Positions 10,995-19,157 of a stretch of DNA of 64,000 nt are shown in pieces. This DNA is from Bartonella rattaustraliani AUST/NH4. Lineage in GTDB: Bacteria > Pseudomonadota > Alphaproteobacteria > Rhizobiales > Rhizobiaceae. A program made the translations under genes and the position numbers. Position 1 is the first letter of the stretch. Each line of letters opens with the position of its first letter. The notes below the pieces were generated by a model that was not told the origin of the DNA, searched no databases, and saw nothing but the letters and a program-made list of their open reading frames with translations. The stretch lies in NCBI RefSeq assembly GCF_000312565.1, contig NZ_CALW02000006.1:1-64000 (forward strand). Reading direction: 5' to 3'.

Positions 10995-11579
10995 TTACAT
11001 AACTTTCTCTAAAGAAGATAATTCTGCATCCAATGTTTCAATCGTAAAATGATCATTGGTGTAAACACAAATTTTAGCGGCAATATTCATAGCTTTACGA
11101 GCAATAGTTTCGGCATCCAAATCCTCTATCTCCATAAGTGCCTGAGCAGCTGAAAGAGCAAAATTTCCGCCAGAACCTATAGCCATAACTCCATCTTCTG
11201 GTTCTAAGACATCACCAAGCCCTGTAAGGGCTAAAGTTATTTTTTTATCAGCAACGAGCATCATTGCTTCAAGACGACGCAAATAGCGATCTGTTCGCCA
11301 ATCTTTTGCAAGTTCGGCACATGCACGCATAAGCTGATCAGGGTATTTCTCAAGTTTTGTTTCCAATCTTTCCAGCAAAGTGAAAGCATCTGCTGTAGCA
11401 CCTGCAAAACCAGCGATAACCGTTTCACTTTTGCCAAGACGACGAACTTTACGTGCATTGCCTTTCATAATTGTCTGTCCAAGTGATACCTGACCATCAC
11501 CAGCCATCACAACTTTGCCACCTTTTCGTACAGTAATAATAGTTGTACCGTACATCATGTCCGGCTTATGTTCCGTCAT
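10995..11579 (-). CDS. hslV: ATP-dependent protease subunit HslV
   Basis: 194 residues. HslV is the proteasome-beta-like peptidase of the HslVU complex. The propeptide [11 protein letters not shown] is removed so that Thr12 becomes the catalytic N-terminus (TTIITV). AGDGQVSLG and [12 protein letters not shown] are family signatures. AAGGAG precedes the ATG by eight bases. It is first in the hslVU operon, divergent from the asparaginase gene. Confidence 0.97.
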   Translation of the reverse strand: MTEHKPDMMYGTTIITVRKGGKVVMAGDGQVSLGQTIMKGNARKVRRLGKSETVIAGFAGATADAFTLLERLETKLEKYPDQLMRACAELAKDWRTDRYLRRLEAMMLVADKKITLALTGLGDVLEPEDGVMAIGSGGNFALSAAQALMEIEDLDAETIARKAMNIAAKICVYTNDHFTIETLDAELSSLEKVM

Positions 11580-11800
11580 AAGGAAACTCCTTAATATTAA
11601 TCTCTATTTTTAATATTGATTTCTTTTCATTAAATGTAAAATCCAATCATTATTATCTTTATTTAAGAACATATACTGCAAAACACAATGTTTCAGTACG
11701 ATTCAATTTGCTGAAATAAAAAAAATGATGTGATTGTTATCAATGAAAATTGTTGCTAAATAGTTTTTATAAACAGTTTGCGTCTTTTAAGGGAAAAATT

Positions 11801-12790
11801 ATGAAAAAAATAGCAATAGGAACATTGGGAGGAACAATTGCGATGACGGCCGATAAATTTGGCCAAATGCAACCGACATTAACCTCGAATATCCTTATAA
11901 AAAGTGTTCCGGATTTAAATAAAGTTGCTGATATTCATGCACAAACACTCACACAATTACCGAGTGGATCTTTATCTTTTAAAATTCTTTTTGAAATAAT
12001 CGAGTGGGCAACACAACAAATAGAGGCTGGTGCAGCAGGGATTGTTTTAACTCAAGGGACTGACACCCTGGAAGAAACCGCTTTTTTTCTTTCTCTTTAT
12101 TGGAATAAAGCACAACCACTTATTGTAACTGGTGCGATGCGTATCCCCTCTGAAGCAGGCGCTGATGGACCTGCTAATGTTTTAGCAGCAGTGCGGGTTG
12201 CTGTGCATCCACAAAGCCGAAACAGAGGTGTTCTCGTCGTTATCAATGATAGCATTCACTCACCTTATTGGGTTCAGAAAAGTCATACCATAAAAATTGA
12301 AACATTTCAGTCCGGTCTCGCAGGTACTTTAGGGACTATTTTGGAAGGAAAGCCGATTTATTTCAATGATCGAAATTTTTTTCCGACAACATTTGATTTT
12401 CCTAAAAACAAAGATCATCAGGTTGCACTTTTACATTCTTCTTTATCTTCTGATACACAGTTAATAAAGTTCTGCCTTGAAAGTGGACATTATGCTGGAC
12501 TTGTTATTGCCGGTTTTGGGTCAGGACATTGCAATTTTGAAGAAGCGGATATCGTGCGACAATATACAAAAAAAATGCCAATCATTATTGCTAGTCGTGC
12601 CTACAGTGGTTCAACAACCCGTGCAACTTATGGCTATAACGGTTCAGAAGTTGATATGATTGCTTCTGGCGCTCTCATGTCTGGTTATTTAACAGCCATA
12701 AAAGCGCGTTTACTTTTATGGGCCTTTTTGGCGCAAGGGTTACCATTGGAACAAATACGGTCACAATGGGGTGACTGGACTATCAGCTAA
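11801..12790 (+). CDS. ansA: L-asparaginase
   Basis: 329 residues from ATG 11801, chosen over an upstream TTG because the family begins at KKIAIGTLGGTIAM and AAGGG lies upstream. It hydrolyses asparagine to aspartate and ammonia. Both catalytic Thr motifs are present: GTLGGTIAMT at the N-terminus and TQGTDTLEETAFF near residue 85. No signal peptide is seen, so it should be cytosolic. The gene symbol is by type only; family members differ in affinity. Confidence 0.88.
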   Translation: MKKIAIGTLGGTIAMTADKFGQMQPTLTSNILIKSVPDLNKVADIHAQTLTQLPSGSLSFKILFEIIEWATQQIEAGAAGIVLTQGTDTLEETAFFLSLYWNKAQPLIVTGAMRIPSEAGADGPANVLAAVRVAVHPQSRNRGVLVVINDSIHSPYWVQKSHTIKIETFQSGLAGTLGTILEGKPIYFNDRNFFPTTFDFPKNKDHQVALLHSSLSSDTQLIKFCLESGHYAGLVIAGFGSGHCNFEEADIVRQYTKKMPIIIASRAYSGSTTRATYGYNGSEVDMIASGALMSGYLTAIKARLLLWAFLAQGLPLEQIRSQWGDWTIS

Positions 12791-12828
12791 TCAAAAGCCC
12801 CTTTGTTCTTATTTTTAAGGAAGAAAAT

Positions 12829-12933
12829 ATGCAAAATAACATTCGCTTAAATATAAAACAGCTTGTCTATCCGTCCTTAATTTATGACTCTTGTGCAAAA
12901 GATTCTGCGGTAAAACAAAGTCTCGACCAATAA
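12829..12933 (+). CDS. Small hypothetical ORF upstream of coaA
   Basis: 34 codons beginning [11 protein letters not shown] and ending KQSLDQ. TTAAGGAAG sits well placed before the ATG, while coaA itself, starting two bases after this stop, lacks a strong ribosome site. This arrangement suggests translational coupling, with the peptide acting as a leader or being the stub of an older gene. In many Rhizobiales hisE precedes coaA, but no resemblance to HisE is seen. No function assigned. Confidence 0.4.
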   Translation: MQNNIRLNIKQLVYPSLIYDSCAKDSAVKQSLDQ

Positions 12934-12934
12934 A

Positions 12935-13933
12935 ATGATTGATAGAACTCTTCCAAAAATTGATCAGGAAGATGATCTGGTCAAATGCGTTTTTGATCGA
13001 TACTCACCCTATCGTATCTTTACTGCGCAAGAGTGGTCTCAGTTTCGTGCAGATACGCCCCTTACTTTGACCTTTGATGAAATTAAACGTTTGCGCTCGA
13101 TTGATGATCCAATTGATCTTGAAGAAGTACAACGTATTTATCTTTCTTTATCGCGTTTGTTGTCATGCCATGTTGAAGCCGTACAGAAACTTTTTCACAC
13201 GCGTCAGCAGTTTTTACATCAAGAAGGGAGCAGAAAAACGCCTTTTATTATTGGAATTGCGGGTTCTGTAGCGGTAGGAAAGTCAACCACTGCGCGCATT
13301 CTTCAAGAGCTTTTAAAACGTTGGACATCTAGCCTTAAAGTTGATTTAGTCACCACTGATGGTTTTCTCTATCCTAATGCGGTTTTACAGAAAAAAAATC
13401 GCATGCACCGTAAAGGATTTCCAGATTCCTACGACATCAAAAAATTATTATACTTTCTTGCTGCCATAAAAACAGGCATTGGAAATGTTCAAGCCCCACT
13501 TTATTCGCACATGACCTATGATGTTTTAGAAAACCAAACAATTACTATTAATCATCCTGATATTTTAATTGTTGAAGGTATTAATGTGTTACAGGTCAGT
13601 GATCTTCCTAAAGATGGGAAATTTGTACCTTTTGTTTCAGATTTTTTTGATTTTTCAATTTATGTAGATGCTGAGACGGAAATCATTCGACATTGGTATT
13701 TGGAACGTTTTAAACGTTTACGTAAAACGGCGTTTCAAAATCCTGAATCCTACTTTCATCGTTATGCACTATTGCATGAGGAAGAATCTTTAAAAATCGC
13801 TGACAATATCTGGCAAACAATTAATTTGAAAAATTTACAAGAAAATATCTTACCAACGCGCCCACGATCTAATCTCATTTTACACAAAGGAAAAAACCAT
13901 TTGGTTGAATATGTCGCACTGCGACGATTATAA
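12935..13933 (+). CDS. coaA: Type I pantothenate kinase
   Basis: 332 residues. CoaA phosphorylates pantothenate, the first step of coenzyme A synthesis, and is usually feedback inhibited by CoA. The P-loop [12 protein letters not shown] occupies residues 107-118. TTDGFLYPN and RKGFPDSYD bind pantothenate and catalyse the reaction, and VEGINVLQ is the second strand motif. It sits two bases after a small ORF and 12 bases before the aminopeptidase gene, so it is probably in one transcript with them. Confidence 0.96.
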   Translation: MIDRTLPKIDQEDDLVKCVFDRYSPYRIFTAQEWSQFRADTPLTLTFDEIKRLRSIDDPIDLEEVQRIYLSLSRLLSCHVEAVQKLFHTRQQFLHQEGSRKTPFIIGIAGSVAVGKSTTARILQELLKRWTSSLKVDLVTTDGFLYPNAVLQKKNRMHRKGFPDSYDIKKLLYFLAAIKTGIGNVQAPLYSHMTYDVLENQTITINHPDILIVEGINVLQVSDLPKDGKFVPFVSDFFDFSIYVDAETEIIRHWYLERFKRLRKTAFQNPESYFHRYALLHEEESLKIADNIWQTINLKNLQENILPTRPRSNLILHKGKNHLVEYVALRRL

Positions 13934-13945
13934 GGATTCTATAAT

Positions 13946-15319
13946 ATGCATTTACAGAATATTCATTTTAGTTCAACACGTTCCAATAAGAGCTGTCCCA
14001 TCTTTTTGCTAACTCCAAAAGATTTTGCTGATTTATCATTTGATGAATTAACAGCAGTATGGATGAAAGTTCATGATTTCACAGGAAAAGCAGGGCAAAT
14101 ACTCTTCTTTCCTCATGAAACGGGGCACTTAAAAAAAGTTTTCTTTGGGCTTGGTAATGGTGATGAACCTTTTATTACAGGACATCTTGCTAAAAAACTT
14201 CCCGAAGGTCATTGGCATTTAGAAGGAATAGCTTCCCGCGAAATAAATACTTATCTTGGATTGGCATTTGGAAGTTACCAATTCAACCGCTATTGCCAAA
14301 ATGCTTCCTCTAAATCGTTATCATTCCACGTCAATGATACAATTGATCTTGATGAGCTTCAACGTCTTTATGAAACGGTCTTTTTTGTTCGTGATCTTAT
14401 TAATACTCCAGCCAATGATATGAATCCAGAAGCTCTCGAGAAAGAAGCGTATCAACTAGGCAAAACCTATAATGCACATGTTGAAAGTATTCGTGGAGAT
14501 GAACTTTTAACACATAATTTTCCAATGATTCATGCTGTGGGTCGTGCCGGGGGCTCGGCACCACGACTCATTGATTTGCGTTGGGGGCAAGAAAGTCATC
14601 CTAAAATAACATTGGTTGGGAAAGGTGTAACTTTTGATACTGGAGGTCTTGATATTAAATCTGCCAATAATATGTTACCTATGAAAAAAGACATGGGAGG
14701 AGGTGCCCATGTTTTGGGATTGGCGAAACTTATCATGGATGCTAAGCTGCCTTTCCGTCTACGTGTTTTGATTCCAGCTATTGAAAATGCCATTTCTGCC
14801 AATGCTTACCGACCAGGGGATATTCTTAAAAGCCGTAAAGGTTTAAGTGTTGAAGTTGGCAATACAGATGCTGAAGGGCGGCTTGTTCTTGCTGATGCGC
14901 TCACCTATGGTGATGAAGAAAGCCCACAATTCATGCTTTGTATGGCAACATTAACAGGAGCTGCGCGTGTAGCATTAGGACCAGATCTCCCTGCATTTTA
15001 TTGCCATGATGCAATATGGGCACAAAAAATTTCTCAATCTGCACACGCTGTTTCAGATCCTCTTTGGCAAATGCCATTTTGGAAACCATACCAAGACATG
15101 TTATCCTCACCAATTGCTGATCTTAACAATGTAACTGGAAATAGTTTTGCTGGTTCTATAGTTGCTGCTTTGTTTCTTAACTCTTTTGTTGAAAAAGCCG
15201 AAAATTTTGCACATTTTGATCTTTTTGGATGGGTTCCAAAAGAAAAACCAGGCTATCCTGTTGGGGGGTCTGCACAAGTTATTCGTGCCCTTTATAATCT
15301 CTTTAAAAACCAAATTTGA
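13946..15319 (+). CDS. M17 leucyl aminopeptidase family protein
   Basis: 457 residues. M17 enzymes are cytosolic hexameric two-metal aminopeptidases. The metal and catalytic motifs are complete: VGKGVTFDTGGLDIKS with the Lys and Asp ligands near residue 230, and NTDAEGRLVLADAL near residue 306. The N-terminal domain (1-150) is divergent, as in the short alphaproteobacterial branch rather than classic PepA. TAAGGATTCTATA precedes the ATG. The NlpC/P60 gene downstream is its usual neighbour in Rhizobiales. Confidence 0.92.
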   Translation: MHLQNIHFSSTRSNKSCPIFLLTPKDFADLSFDELTAVWMKVHDFTGKAGQILFFPHETGHLKKVFFGLGNGDEPFITGHLAKKLPEGHWHLEGIASREINTYLGLAFGSYQFNRYCQNASSKSLSFHVNDTIDLDELQRLYETVFFVRDLINTPANDMNPEALEKEAYQLGKTYNAHVESIRGDELLTHNFPMIHAVGRAGGSAPRLIDLRWGQESHPKITLVGKGVTFDTGGLDIKSANNMLPMKKDMGGGAHVLGLAKLIMDAKLPFRLRVLIPAIENAISANAYRPGDILKSRKGLSVEVGNTDAEGRLVLADALTYGDEESPQFMLCMATLTGAARVALGPDLPAFYCHDAIWAQKISQSAHAVSDPLWQMPFWKPYQDMLSSPIADLNNVTGNSFAGSIVAALFLNSFVEKAENFAHFDLFGWVPKEKPGYPVGGSAQVIRALYNLFKNQI

Positions 15320-15349
15320 CACAAAATAACCATAAAGATGTACAATTGT

Positions 15350-15386
15350 ACACTTCAGAAGTGATTTTTTATCACTTCTGAAGTGT
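15350..15386. terminator. Perfect 16-bp stem-loop after the aminopeptidase gene
   Basis: ACACTTCAGAAGTGAT (15350-15365) and its exact complement (15371-15386) flank a five-T loop. No T run follows the 3' arm on the plus strand, so it is not a textbook terminator, but a stem this strong should stop or protect a transcript. A separate 10-bp palindrome, TACAATTGTA, lies just upstream (15341-15350). Confidence 0.55.
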
Positions 15387-15704
15387 AGTTATGAGTTTTG
15401 TTTTATGACATAAATAACGAGTTTATAAAGACAATTTATTAGTGTGTATGTTAAGTGTGTACTATAAAATACCGTAAGTTTCTCTCACTTAAAGCTTTTT
15501 TGCTATGAAGCAAAAAAACGTTTTAGAAAAGAGTAGCATCTGTATCTTATGAACCGTCTCAATGAAAAAGCTGCAAAAATATCACAGATGGGCTCATATT
15601 TTCATCTGCGTGAAAATGTTGTGTACAAGGGATATGCCATTTTACAAATGGAGTTTTCATGAGGCTGCTTATAAATACAAAGTCAAAAAAGGAAAAGTAA
15701 AGAG
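15387..15704. other. Intergenic stretch with a second hairpin and a possible integrase-start fossil
   Basis: A hairpin TTTTTTGCT/AGCAAAAAA sits at 15496-15516 and has T runs in both directions. From 15549 a short frame MNRLNEKAA resembles the MNRLxARA start of the integrase remnants elsewhere, then diverges and stops. The resemblance is short and may be chance. Confidence 0.3.
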
Positions 15705-16571
15705 ATGATTGCTAAAGATCCAAGGTTACACGCATTTAGAGAGGATTTAGCAGATAAGCGCCTTGAAACAGAAGTGACGGCTGAGCGCTTCGTTGAAGGT
15801 GAAAAAAAGCGCGTTAACACAGCTGTCGCAGGACTCTTTAAAGAAAATAATCAGAAAAGTGAGAGACAAACAGAGTGTTTGTTAGGTGAAGAACTTCTCA
15901 TCTTTGAAAAAGGAGAAACCATGTCATGGGGACAATCGCTCAAAGATGGTTATGTTGGTTATATTGATACAGCAGTTCTTTGTACATCAACCGTAAAACA
16001 AACACATATCGTTTTTGTGCCACGCACTTTTCAATATTTACAAGCTGACTTACGTGGACCAATAGACTGTGCCTTATCCATAGGAAGTAAAGTAAGTGTG
16101 ATTGATGAAATTGAAGTGCGTGATACAATGTATTCTATCCTTGAAGATGGAAAAGTCATCATTACGCATCATCTTAGTCCCATTGGGAGTGTATACGAAG
16201 ATTATGTTACAGTTGCTGAAACCTTTATCCACACACCTTATCTTTGGGGAGGTGTTAGTGGTTTTGGAATTGATTGTTCAGGGCTCATCCAGCTTTCTAT
16301 GATGATGACTGGACAAACAGTTTTACGCGATACTGATCTGCAACAGAAAACCATAGGCAAACCGCTTACGGATAATGACAAACTTCAGCGGGGCGATTTG
16401 ATTTTTTGGAAGGGTCATGCAGCCATTATGACGGATCATGAAAATATTATTCATGCAAATGGTTTCTCTATGGATGTGACAATCGAGCCACTGGAAGAAG
16501 CAATTATGCGTATTGCTAAAAAACATCAATACCCCGTAGAAAAGCGTCGTCCTATGAAAAAAGAAATGTAG
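15705..16571 (+). CDS. NlpC/P60 family peptidoglycan endopeptidase with SH3-like region
   Basis: 288 residues. The C-terminal NlpC/P60 domain (about 165-260) has catalytic Cys191 in GIDCSGL, His238 in KGHAAIM and a third polar residue, His250, in IIHANG. Residues 60-160 look like the two bacterial SH3-like domains that precede it in alphaproteobacteria. It should cleave peptide cross-links in murein. No signal peptide is seen, as is common for these homologues, so its export route is unclear. AAGTAAAGAG precedes the ATG. It follows the M17 peptidase gene. Confidence 0.88.
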   Translation: MIAKDPRLHAFREDLADKRLETEVTAERFVEGEKKRVNTAVAGLFKENNQKSERQTECLLGEELLIFEKGETMSWGQSLKDGYVGYIDTAVLCTSTVKQTHIVFVPRTFQYLQADLRGPIDCALSIGSKVSVIDEIEVRDTMYSILEDGKVIITHHLSPIGSVYEDYVTVAETFIHTPYLWGGVSGFGIDCSGLIQLSMMMTGQTVLRDTDLQQKTIGKPLTDNDKLQRGDLIFWKGHAAIMTDHENIIHANGFSMDVTIEPLEEAIMRIAKKHQYPVEKRRPMKKEM

Positions 16572-17144
16572 CATGTTATTCTTAATATAAGCCCAATAAA
16601 CAAATACTTCGGATACTATCTGTTTTCATGGGGGGGTGATAGTGGTTTTGTGTGAAGTGGGAGAAGGTAAGATGGGTTAGGAAGAGGTGGGCATTTTTTA
16701 TTTAAGAGGGGCATTGAGCTAGTATATTTCTGTGACAATGCCTTCTTTCAGCTTTGATTTTATGCTTTAAGCATGTTTTCGTTTATTGTTGCCATAATGG
16801 CTATGGATTGTCTCTTATATTGAATGACCAATCTAAAATTTCGTAAAATTTTCTTATGATTTTTTCATCATAAATCAGTCAAAACCATTCCCTTACACAT
16901 TACAAGTGGAATTGGTGTGGATATAAATCACTTGAGATAAGGATTAAAAATGCCCCTTAACAGCTACTTTCATGAAAGAGTATGGAGCGATATGAAAGGA
17001 CTAATCAAAAGGGTATGCTTATATCGGCTTGTTCCTTGTATCAGTAAAAATGGGAGTGCATAATAGATTTTGGTACTACATCTTCACAAGTGCTGTCATG
17101 ACATGGTTTCTTTGAGCAATGAGAGATACCACTTTAAAGAATGG
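16572..17144. other. Intergenic stretch before repeat R2
   Basis: About 570 bases with no convincing gene. A 38-codon frame beginning MPLNSYFHERV at 16949 has no recognisable family. By gene order the rearrangement joint between the NlpC gene and truB should fall here or within R2. Confidence 0.4.
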
Positions 17145-17545
17145 TAACATATTGATTCATAAAGACTATTTTTCGTTATCGAGTTTAAGTTATAACTTCG
17201 AATATCCATAAGATTCTTCTATCTCAAACTACTTTATCTTGAATCAATTTTGTTTACTTAGCTTTACACTATCTGTGGAATTGGCATAAGGATAAAATTA
17301 TAAAAGAAAGGAGGAAAAATGTCTCTCATGAATCGCCTTCATGCAAGGGCTGCCATACCCATTGGTCGCTGGTAAATATTTAGTAAATATACCATGAGCT
17401 GGTAAATAGAGTGACCGGTGCGGGTTTGTATCTTTATAAGCGTGAAGATGGTGGTACTCAATGGATTTATCGGTATACATTTCATCCACATCGTCATGAA
17501 ATGGGCTTAGGAAGCTCTAAGAGACGTCTCTTTAAAAAATCACAG
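17145..17545 (+). pseudogene. Integrase N-terminal remnant (repeat copy R2)
   Basis: The 5' edge AACATATTGATTCATAA (17146 on) and roughly 170 bp leader match R1. An AAAGGAGGAAAA ribosome site precedes ATG 17319 and MSLMNRLHARAA. After about 18 codons a 30-base insertion brings stops; the arm domain then resumes as GAGLYLYKREDGG and QWIYRYTFHPHRHEMGLG. Homology ends around 17545. It faces the 3' end of truB and cannot make an integrase. Confidence 0.78.
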
Positions 17546-17662
17546 TTAATTTTTGACACGAACGATCGTAAAAAATAACATAGTGTCATAAAAGAAATTT
17601 TATTCTTTTTACTGATATAAAAAAATATCTTTTCCTAAGAAATAATGACACGAAAAAACGAA

Positions 17663-18622
17663 TTAAATTGTGAAAATTCGTTTTGGTTTGAACAGTCCTT
17701 TATCAAGAGAACCTATAGAAAGAAGTCGGTCTTTGTAAATGACACAAACTTCATCTTCATCAACAGAGGCAGTGCGATGGTAGAGTGGCACTGGATTTCC
17801 CATCATGACTCGTTTTGCTTGGGGCTCACTCAAGGCATAATGAGAGAGGCATTCTAGTGCAGCGCCTGTTTCAATGAGCAGTTCATCAAGCGCTGCAAAG
17901 TTTCTTTTAAGAAGAATATCATGTTCATTTGTTGCACTTGTATCCAATGCTATTTCTTTGAGCGTGTCCCATGTGATAAGATCATCTTCATAGAAAGGGG
18001 CGACTGCAGTCCGTCTTAAATCAGTAATATGCCCATAGCAACCAAGATCACGCCCCATATCGCGTGCTAAGGAGCGCACATAGGTTCCTTTTCCGCAAGT
18101 TATTTCAAAAATAGAACGTTCATTGGTAACCATTTCTATTAATTTGAAAGTTTCTATTTCCACTTGACGTGGCGGTATCTCAACAATCTCACCTTCACGT
18201 GCAAGATCATAAGCTCTGTTACCAGCAATTTTAATAGCTGAGAATTGCGGAGGTGTTTGCAAAATAACACCAGTATATTGAGGGAGAAGGGCGCCTATTT
18301 CTTCTTGTGTTGGACGTTTGAGAGATGTCTTTGTGATTTCCCCTTCGAGATCATCTGTTGAACGCTCTTCGCCCCAAACGATGTGAAAACGATAGGTTTT
18401 TGTACCTTGCATAACATAGGGCACGGTTTTTGTTGCTTCTCCCAATGCAATGGGCAAAAGACCAGAAGCAAGAGGATCAAGTGTACCTGCATGCCCTGCT
18501 TTTTGCGCATGAAAGAGCCGTTTTATTTGTGAAACAGCTTCTGTTGATCCCATACCTTTTGGTTTGTCAAATATCACCCAGCCAGAAACAGGACGACCTT
18601 TTCTTTTACGTTGCCGTGCCAT
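17663..18622 (-). CDS. truB: tRNA pseudouridine(55) synthase TruB
   Basis: 319 residues from ATG 18622, four bases after the rbfA stop; longer starts upstream would overlap rbfA. TruB makes pseudouridine 55 in the T-loop of tRNAs. The catalytic Asp is in [25 protein letters not shown] and the C-terminal PUA-like part are present. It is last in the rimP-nusA-infB operon. Confidence 0.96.
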   Translation of the reverse strand: MARQRKRKGRPVSGWVIFDKPKGMGSTEAVSQIKRLFHAQKAGHAGTLDPLASGLLPIALGEATKTVPYVMQGTKTYRFHIVWGEERSTDDLEGEITKTSLKRPTQEEIGALLPQYTGVILQTPPQFSAIKIAGNRAYDLAREGEIVEIPPRQVEIETFKLIEMVTNERSIFEITCGKGTYVRSLARDMGRDLGCYGHITDLRRTAVAPFYEDDLITWDTLKEIALDTSATNEHDILLKRNFAALDELLIETGAALECLSHYALSEPQAKRVMMGNPVPLYHRTASVDEDEVCVIYKDRLLSIGSLDKGLFKPKRIFTI

Positions 18623-18626
18623 GTTT

Positions 18627-19037
18627 TTACTCTTCAGATTCATCATTATGGTGCAGATCACGCGCGACTTCAGGTAAGCGAAGCAGGGCATCAATTTTTG
18701 AGAAATTATCAAAGCTGTTATCAAGTCGGAAACGCAGTTCAGGCATGTATTTCATCTGTCGTAATGCATAACTAATCTCCTTACGGATAAAACGGCTATG
18801 TTTATTGAGGACATCTACGATATCAACATGAGAAGTATTTTTGAGAGTGCTCAGAGGAGAAATAAAGCAGGTGGCAATTTTCAAGTCTGGTGACATCCGA
18901 ACTTCAGAGATAGAAACGACAGTATTTTTTAAGATATCATCGAGTAAAATACCACGTTGCAATATATGTGCTACTGCGTGACGCACTTGTTCTCCCACTC
19001 TGAGTTGCCGTTGTGATGGCCCTGCATTTTTCATCAA
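18627..19037 (-). CDS. rbfA: 30S ribosome-binding factor RbfA
   Basis: 136 residues. RbfA is a KH-like factor that helps mature the 5' end of 16S r[17 protein letters not shown] at the start and [14 protein letters not shown] in the KH core are typical. It lies between infB (120 bp upstream) and truB. Confidence 0.95.
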   Translation of the reverse strand: MMKNAGPSQRQLRVGEQVRHAVAHILQRGILLDDILKNTVVSISEVRMSPDLKIATCFISPLSTLKNTSHVDIVDVLNKHSRFIRKEISYALRQMKYMPELRFRLDNSFDNFSKIDALLRLPEVARDLHHNDESEE

Positions 19038-19157
19038 AGTTTCACCTTTATTATAATTGCTCTTCTTTTGACCATCTTAAAAAGATAAAAAACAAACGCG
19101 TTGCATGCAACACCCAAAGACTTCTTTTATTATATAAAGAGAAGCTATGAGGTTTTG

